Source of the DNA: Isoetes taiwanensis
Lineage: Eukaryota > Streptophyta > Lycopodiopsida > Isoetales > Isoetaceae
Length of the DNA stretch: 64,000 bases
Reading direction: 5' to 3'
NCBI GenBank assembly: GCA_021234155.1
Contig: JAJEKV010000070.1
Location: 6,147,311-6,211,310, forward strand
Both the position numbers and the translations under genes were made by a program. A model generated the notes under the pieces. That model did not search any database and was not told where the DNA came from. It worked only from the letters and a program-made list of their open reading frames with translations. This document shows positions 57,837 through 64,000 of the stretch, piece by piece (within the stretch, counting starts at the first letter, position 1; every line of letters starts with the position of its first letter).

Positions 57837-58447
57837 GTTTAGGCATAAAATCCCAAGGAGCAGGGTGTTAAGGGTTGGTGAGTCCAAATTAACACTCTTA
57901 CCTACAATGTGACATCTTTGCAAATAATACGCTTTAGCAATTGCCACCTAGCGATGCTAGAACACAGGTTTGTTATGGCACCACAAATAGGTTTTCATGA
58001 CATGGCTGGATATGCATACTCTCATAAAGGTTTATCAAATTGGAATTATTGCTTTACACGAAAAAATGAAAATTTGCAAACGTTGACATGGAATATAATG
58101 ATGTGGAACTCCAAGTGGTGACATGGCATGCCAAGTAAGCAAGGCCAACCAGAAATGAAGTACAACCTTGGTTTTTCATGGGGTGGTGTGGCGTGTTTAG
58201 GCGACATGGCAAGATATGGATGATGTGTGGACATGATGACTAAGCATTTTTTAAGAAACTTGACAACTTCAAACGTTTCATAAAAGAATTGTCAAGGGAA
58301 TCTAGGGCACCAAAAAAAACTATTTATCTCACTAAAAAAACCCTCTTTTTCAAAAAATTGGCCTAGCCATTTTCTCGTAGAATGCTTAGTCACAAAATCA
58401 TCTTTCATCCTTAGAAAAAAAAATCATTTGAAAGAGCATTTTTATGA

Positions 58448-58640
58448 CCCTAGTGGCATGTTTGAGCCTAGGGGTACGTTAGAGCCGCGTGTCATATTTG
58501 AGCCTAGGTGGCATGTTTGACCCTAGGGACAATGCTTGAGCATAGGTGGCATGTTTTAGCCAAGGTGGCATGTTTGAGCCTATGTGTCATGTTTGAGCCA
58601 AGGTAGCAGGTTTGAGCCATGTGTCAAGGTGGCATCTTCA
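58448..58640 (+). repeat. ~24-bp GGTGGCATGTTTGAGCCTA array
   Basis: About nine degenerate units in a row. The flanking 57,850-58,440 is non-coding, with CATGGC-rich sequence resembling LTR DNA. Confidence 0.85.
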
Positions 58641-58689
58641 GAAATCAGTTATGAAGTAGAGTGGGACCCGAAGCAATGGCGCTGGTAGC

Positions 58690-59330
58690 AGGGTGATGCT
58701 CGAATAGACTTCTTATGAATACACACCCAAGTTGGGAAGAAATCTGCTCGCTATAAGAAATGTGCAGGTCTTTAAACTCTTTGAAAAATTGACCACATTA
58801 GGAGTTGATCACTCCAATGGTAGGAATGCTTACCTCAACCGCACCTGGCGCAATGGCTGGCATGCCAAAGTCAGATCAGAATCCTCATTTGGGAGCTTGG
58901 GAATGAGAGTGCGGTACCCATGATTTACAAGCCAGTATACGAGGGATTCGACTGCTTATGGTGTAGCTCGCCTGCAAACCAAAGACATGTCTTGTGGAAC
59001 TATCAGCAAGCTCAGCAAATCTAGCAAAAAGGGCTCATTATTCTGCACCACTTACTAAAGCCTCAAGATGGGCAAGGGATCACATGGCGGATGGCACTCT
59101 TAGGATCAATTGAAGGGACAATGTTGATCTCCAGGAGAACCCCGATGATGGTCTTAAAGGTTGGATCTGGGATGGTACGGGACCTGCAAAATGGAGCGAC
59201 ATGACACAAGGTAACTATTCAATCACTACAATCCACAATGCTGAAATTTGGAACACCTGCATGGAAAAGCATAAGCGGCATGTAAGAAGTGTTTCTAGCT
59301 AGGGAGGCGATGAATGGCAGGCATGGGTGC
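58690..59330. other. possible gene fragment, unrecognised
   Basis: Plus-strand translation gives protein-like stretches (NRTWRNGWHAKVRSESSFG; DDGLKGWIWDGTGPAKWSD) separated by stops. No family was recognised. It lies inside the CACTA element and may be captured sequence. Confidence 0.25.
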
Positions 59331-59394
59331 ATTTCTTAGAGGTTCTCTTTCCTTCTTTGTTGGGAGTTTTAGCTAGACGGTCCTTGCTTATGTG

Positions 59395-59805
59395 GTACTT
59401 TGTTTTTTTATCAGGTTGTTTGCATCTTAGTTAGGTTTCCCTCCTCTTTTCATGTTTAGTTAGGTTTACCCTTGTTTTGTTTCTTAGCTAGATCTCCCCA
59501 GTGCTTCCTAGTTAGGTTTCCTCATTGCTCTTCCTAGGTAGTTTTCCCATGTGCATAAGTCTATGTTGTTCTAGCCAAGTTCGGTCCAAAAGCTCTTTGG
59601 TCTCATTAAGTAATTGCCCTATGTTGACTTCCCTTGGCCACCTCTGCGGGTTGAGCACTTGGCAAGTGGTGCATTAAAATTCTCGCCACGTGGAAACTCT
59701 GTACGGAGTCACCTAGTTGGTTTGTGCCACATTGGATCAACCTAGTTTTCTGTTGGCAGCCTAGTTAGATTTCCCTACTAGTTGTAACCTAGTTAGGTTT
59801 CCAAA
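59395..59805 (+). repeat. dispersed CTAGTTAGGTTTCC repeats
   Basis: About eight copies of CTAGTTAGGTTTCC or close variants occur at irregular spacing of roughly 25-60 bp, with a gap in the middle. No coding content. Confidence 0.75.
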
Positions 59806-59859
59806 AAAAACATTGGCCCCTTGCTTTTCCTATCCCCCCCAGCGTGTGTTTTTCTTTAT

Positions 59860-62110
59860 TTAGGGGTTGCATTCTCCTTGGCCTATGGTGTTCATATTTG
59901 ACTCTTTTGCTCCACCCTTGATTTCCTCCGTGCATTGCCCTCATTTTCTTCCTTTTTTTGTGGCCTCTATAGACCCTACAATAAACCTAGCAACACATAG
60001 GGTTCATGTTCATGTGGCCTCTATAGACCTTAACAACAAAGAATCTTAACCTTATGTAACTATTCCTGCATATAATCTAAGACTTCCAATTGTTCGGGCT
60101 TGTTTGGCAAATATTCCAGGTGAATGAACATCCAGCCTTAATTTGTTTATATGTGAGTCTAGGATGGATCTACACTTCCATAAGCATGAGGCAAGCTGAT
60201 TGTTAATAGATTGTGGAAATAATTGCCACGGCATCAATGAATCTTTCATCAGGTGAATAAATGCAGGACTATAAGCTGCTGGTTATCCTGAAATATTGAA
60301 CATAAGTAACTGAGGGCACCGTTAAGCATGAAACAATTGCACGATACCAATTCCTTAAATGGTTCTTTCCTGAGAGCTAAGACTAAAATGGTTATGTTTC
60401 AAGATGCCACACTCTGACATCTCAAGTATTCTCTGCTTGGCCCAGTTAATTATGCTACTGTAAACATCATTTCTAAATGTAAGAAAATGTGAACATAGTG
60501 GGTATCATCATAGTTAAGTCATACATACTATTTTGAAATAGACATTGTAACGAAAGTGCCAACCACAAATAAATTGTCTCTTTGAAAGCTTTTACAACTT
60601 GAGAAATGGATGACATAGGTTGCAAGGGTTCCTGGAACTGGCTATAACGACCTAAAATTGGGCCAAGTTGCAACCTGAATATGACAGAATATAGAAGGTA
60701 CATACCACTGCGCCTGCCAGAGAATTGCTGGGTGCTAGAGAAGAACGATTATACTATACAAAAAGCAACAATAATGGTTTAGTACATATGACAACTGAAA
60801 TGAATGGAGCACTTGATTCGGAATACAAAATGTAGAAATAAGCAATACTATGGATTAAAAGGAGTGAGACAAAGATTTTGTTGTATCTAAACCTAATCAT
60901 TCTGCTCCAGCCTTGAATACAGTCTAAAGAGGCTCCCTATGAGCATGTAGACCTGATTTGGGTGTTGTTTGGCTTATAAATCATAAATGCATTCTCCATA
61001 AGATTATTAAATATGCAAGGAACATGTCTAGAAGTGGAGTTTACCTGTACATGTAGGAAAGAACTGGAAATCAGCTGTAACATGAAAAAAGTGTCCCCCC
61101 ATACTCAAGCCCCTGTCACATGGTGTTATGAGATTGTTAAAGCCAAGCATCAAGACAAATACAAAGACTAATGTACATATCAGGAGGTAAATCTCAAGAA
61201 TAATTTGGACTTGAAAGTTACACAGATAGATATAGATTGCAAGAGCCGAATTTGAAGACTTGCCAGTGGGGAGTCCTAATGAAGACAAAGAATAGATTTG
61301 CAATTACCTGGTGCTACTTATGCAGAAGCCAATTGCAAGGCAAAACCCATGAATTTGAGTGATTTTCATGTGCAAAATCAAGTCATGCGTGTTATTTAAA
61401 CTGGTGCAGATTCACCAGCACAAAATCAACAGTAATCAACTCTCTGGAAAGAAAAAGCTAGTCAAGTACCTGGAAGTTTATAAATTTGAATCAGTGGTAT
61501 CATGAGCTCCAACTATAAATTTTGATCCAACTATAGCTTCTATACGACATGATACCACCAGAACTTGTGACTGCACCTCAAGCTATGCAAAAAACCAATT
61601 GGAGTGGCCGGAATTGCATGGCTTCTAGACCGGCATCTATGCATTCGGGCGCCTTACACAATATCCAGCTAGGAATATGGGTTATCTGGCATGTATGGGA
61701 GATGCCACTGCCTACTACTACCGGATAGATCCATGGAGAAGATAGGATCGATTGCGAAAAGCCCCATGCATGTTAGCCTGGAAAATACGTGTCATTGTGT
61801 TCGATGCCGCCCCTTCATTAGAAATTTCGAAAGACATGATTCATCGCACCTAGAAATTCATTCTCGAAATCATTTTTTATTTTTGGATCATCGGAAATAT
61901 TTCAGGCAGCAAACTACCCCCTAACCTTAGGAAATCAATTAAAAAATAATTCCAAGAACATTTTCTGCCATGCCGAAAAATCCCAAATTAACAAAGTAGA
62001 TACATCATTAGACAGATCGAGGAGCTTAAATTGTGAAACATCAAATTTCATCTAAAATATACTATTCAATCAAATGTTATAACTAAAATTGTAATAGCGC
62101 CTAGAAAAAG
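59860..62110. other. no gene recognised inside the CACTA element
   Basis: AT-rich sequence with only short frames and no domain signatures on either strand. No CACTA transposase motif was seen. Confidence 0.5.
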
Positions 62111-62115
62111 CACCA

Positions 62116-62441
62116 TCTGACGATTAGTCTGATGCAATATCTGACGAATAGTCTGACGTAAAATCTGATGATATATCTGACGTTATATCTGACGCATTTT
62201 CTGACGATTATTCTGACGCAAATGTTGATGCTTAACCTGACGCATATTCTGATGCAAATTCTGACGCTTAACCTGACGAAGGCTTCTGACGATTTACGTG
62301 ACGATATGTCTAACGTATTATCGTCAGGAAAAGCATAAAAATAGTAATCGTCAGTACGTTCGTTAGCCTGTACGTCAGGCAAAAATCTCTCTAGACAGTC
62401 TGACGATTTTTCTGACAAAAAATGCTCATTCTCTTGTAGTG
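62116..62441 (-). mobile_element. terminal fragment of a second CACTA family with a 12-bp subterminal array
   Basis: The minus strand begins CACTACAAGAGAATGAGC at 62,441, the typical plant CACTA end. Inward lies an array of about 16 units of 12 bp based on TCTGACGNNNNN (62,116 to about 62,308) and a few inverted copies to 62,412. The opposite end was not found. It lies inside the larger CACTA element and belongs to a different family, since the terminal sequences differ. Confidence 0.8.
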
Positions 62442-62499
62442 GTTGGATCTAACCATTGAAGTTATTTTTCACGAATGTAAAACAATACGATACATTCCC

Positions 62500-63830
62500 A
62501 AAGTTGAGCAACAAACAATATTCCAGGTGGTGGTGCTTTGCTTAAGAAATAGCCTCAAAAAAACCATACTTCCTTAAGAAATAGCTGTGTAAAAACTACG
62601 CCACTTCAGAAAACCACACTTCTGTAAAAAAACAGCCACTTAAAAACTACACCTACTTAAAAACCACACCTCAAAAAACTATACTTACTTTAAAAAATAG
62701 CTACGTAAAAACTATACCTAGTGAGACTGTGGAGCATTGTCTGGTTTTATGCCCTCATTTGCAGGTTGCCTGGGATTGGGTCAGGGCTCTGTTTCAGGTG
62801 AGATTGAATAGCCAACAATTGCTGCTTCATGTGTATCCTGGTGCTTGGCCGCCAGATGGCAGAAGCCTTGCATCCGTCGCGGGCTTGGTTGGTGTGGTTG
62901 ATTTGGAAGCGGCGGTTGTTGTGGATCTTTCGGGGATTCAGCAAAGCCTCTCTGATTCCTCGACTTCAGTACAAGCTATTTCAAAGCTTTTGGTGTTCCC
63001 TGGATTAGTAGAGCGGAAGTTTTCCATTTGGCGGGACTTCTTGGGTGTGGTAGATGGTGATGGTCGGTTTACAATGTTAGAGAGTTCAGCTTGTTGTGGA
63101 GTGTCGAGGTATCACTGTCTCTTTGGGGCAGTTCTCCTTCCTCCTCACTTGCTTTGTAACATTACCATTCTTTTAATATATTGCTGACACAGTTCTTCAA
63201 AAAAAAAAACTATACCTAGTTATATAAACCACACAAAAAAAAATCATATTTCCTTAAAAGTAGCTTCTTAAACACTACACCTAGTTATAAACTACACCAC
63301 TTCAGAAAACCATACTTCATTAAAAAAAATCCAAAAAACTTAAAAACTACACCCGCTTATAAACCACACTTCAAAAAACCATACTTCTTTAAAAAACAGC
63401 TATTTAAAAACTACACCCACTTATAAACGACATCTCAAAAAACAACACCTCGATTAAAAAAACTACACCACTTCAGAAAACCATACTTCCTTAAAAAACA
63501 ACCACTTAAAAACTATACCTCCTTATAAACCACACTTCAAAAAACTATACTTCCATAAAAAACGACTACTTAAAAACTACACCTAGTTATAAACTACACC
63601 TCAAAAAACAACACCTTCTTAAAAACAACACCCCCTCAAAAAAATAAGCAACACTTCTTTTAAAAAAACGACACCTCAAAAAAGGACCACACCTTCAAAA
63701 AAAAAAAAACTATAGCTCCATAAAAAAAACTACACCGCCTTCTTAATAAACCACACCTCCACAAAACCACATGTAGATTTTTTGGAACAACGACATGTGG
63801 TCTTTTTGTTACTGTTGTTTTTAGGTGTGG
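62500..63830. repeat. right subterminal repeats of the CACTA element (split by a LINE)
   Basis: Dozens of AAAAACTACACC, AAACCACACTTC and AAAACCATACTTC motifs occur before 62,722 and after 63,219. They mirror the left subterminal region. Confidence 0.88.
62722..63204 (+). mobile_element. 5'-truncated LINE with 15-bp target duplication
   Basis: The first codons give ETVEHCLVLCPHLQVAWDWV, the end of a zf-RVT domain of a plant LINE, followed by about 130 residues, a short 3' region and poly(A). AAAAACTATACCTAG flanks it at 62,707-62,721 and 63,205-63,219. It inserted into the CACTA subterminal repeats, so it is younger than that element. Confidence 0.9.
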
Positions 63831-63852
63831 ACCCAGAATTGGGGTGGTAGTG

Positions 63853-64000
63853 TTGCTTGCAATGCTTGACAGCTTCCCTGGATGACCTCCTGCATTGTCT
63901 TTTATTAGGTATCTGATAGTTCTTTCCCATGCTCTCACTTCCATTGGTTTCTGACTCGTCTCGTCTATCATGACTGTCAGGGGTGTGCTTGCCCGTAACC
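63853..64000 (-). pseudogene. LINE ORF2 part upstream of the CACTA insertion
   Basis: On the minus strand this encodes VMIDETSQKPMEVRAWERTI and more. It is continuous in frame with the part at 54,942 when the CACTA element is taken out. It runs off the window end, so the reverse transcriptase should lie beyond. Confidence 0.7.

Larger units (their letters stand above)
54971..63852. mobile_element. 8.88-kb CACTA transposon, TSD TTG, gene-carrying
   Basis: The left end is CACTACCACCTCAAAACTGG at 54,971. The right end is the inverted CACTACCACCCCAATTCTGG finishing at 63,852, with GGGTCCACA following in both. Both sides have TTG (54,968-54,970 and 63,853-63,855), the 3-bp duplication typical of the superfamily. 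Excision restores a continuous LINE frame, which fixes the borders. Subterminal regions are full of ACTACACC/ACCACATG-type repeats. No TNP2-type transposase was found inside, so it is non-autonomous. Cargo: a U-box gene fragment, hairpin, several repeat arrays, another CACTA end and a LINE. Confidence 0.9.

Noticed and set aside
62101-62418. Minus-strand frame with a VRICIRICVR-type repeat
   Set aside because: Direct product of the 12-bp subterminal array.

Overview
The window is nuclear DNA of a large, repeat-rich land-plant genome. It contains a plant NBS-LRR resistance-type gene, a bulb-lectin receptor-like kinase, a plant U-box domain, GT-AG introns in AT-rich DNA, and dense plant-type transposons (Ty3/gypsy, LINE, SINE, Helitron, CACTA, Mutator-like MITE). 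The species cannot be fixed from sequence alone; a fern or another large-genome non-flowering lineage is a guess. Nearly every gene is broken by single-base frameshifts, stops or insertions, so this is mostly a graveyard of mobile elements and pseudogenes (some indels could also be assembly errors).

Layout. 1-5.1 kb: a plus-strand Ty3/gypsy element (LTR, gag, RT), split by a putative 1.2-kb Helitron made almost only of pyrimidines on the plus strand. 5.1-17.4 kb: two decayed copies of a DDE-type transposase with a DFAENY signature (plus strand), convergent with minus-strand genes encoding a Ulp1-like cysteine protease, an FCP1/HAD-like domain and a coiled-coil/RING-like protein. A 2.1-kb TTAA-flanked transposon with a 30-bp palindrome array interrupts copy 2. 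17.7-26.8 kb: non-coding tandem repeats, including a 29-bp minisatellite, ending at a Helitron 3' terminus. 26.8-37.2 kb: two copies of a block made of tRNA-like ~480-bp units plus a ~2.6-kb LTR, carrying two MITEs and a 2.9-kb composite insertion. 37.2-40.6 kb: integrase of a minus-strand Ty3/gypsy element and a ~155-bp tandem array that hosts a LINE.

41.1-45.8 kb: an NBS-LRR gene (minus strand) whose LRR part is unusually GC-rich and frameshifted. 46.6-51.5 kb: a bulb-lectin, multi-pass membrane, kinase receptor pseudogene, interrupted by a Mutator-like MITE (9-bp duplication), a Helitron in an intron and a MITE with a 4-bp duplication. 52.5-54.97 kb: LINE, Helitron and SINE remnants. 54.97-63.85 kb: an 8.88-kb CACTA element (TSD TTG) inserted in a LINE reading frame. 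It carries a U-box gene fragment, a 108-bp hairpin, several short-repeat arrays, a second CACTA end and a 5'-truncated LINE.

The most interesting thread is the 5-17 kb transposon system. A terminal motif (GGGTAAAAGC...) lies about 350 bp upstream of transposase copy 1. It is shared with two complete ~320-bp MITEs elsewhere in the window, both flanked by 4-bp duplications. This suggests, as inference, that the DFAENY transposase and its unusual Ulp1/FCP1/RING companions define the autonomous partner of that MITE family.
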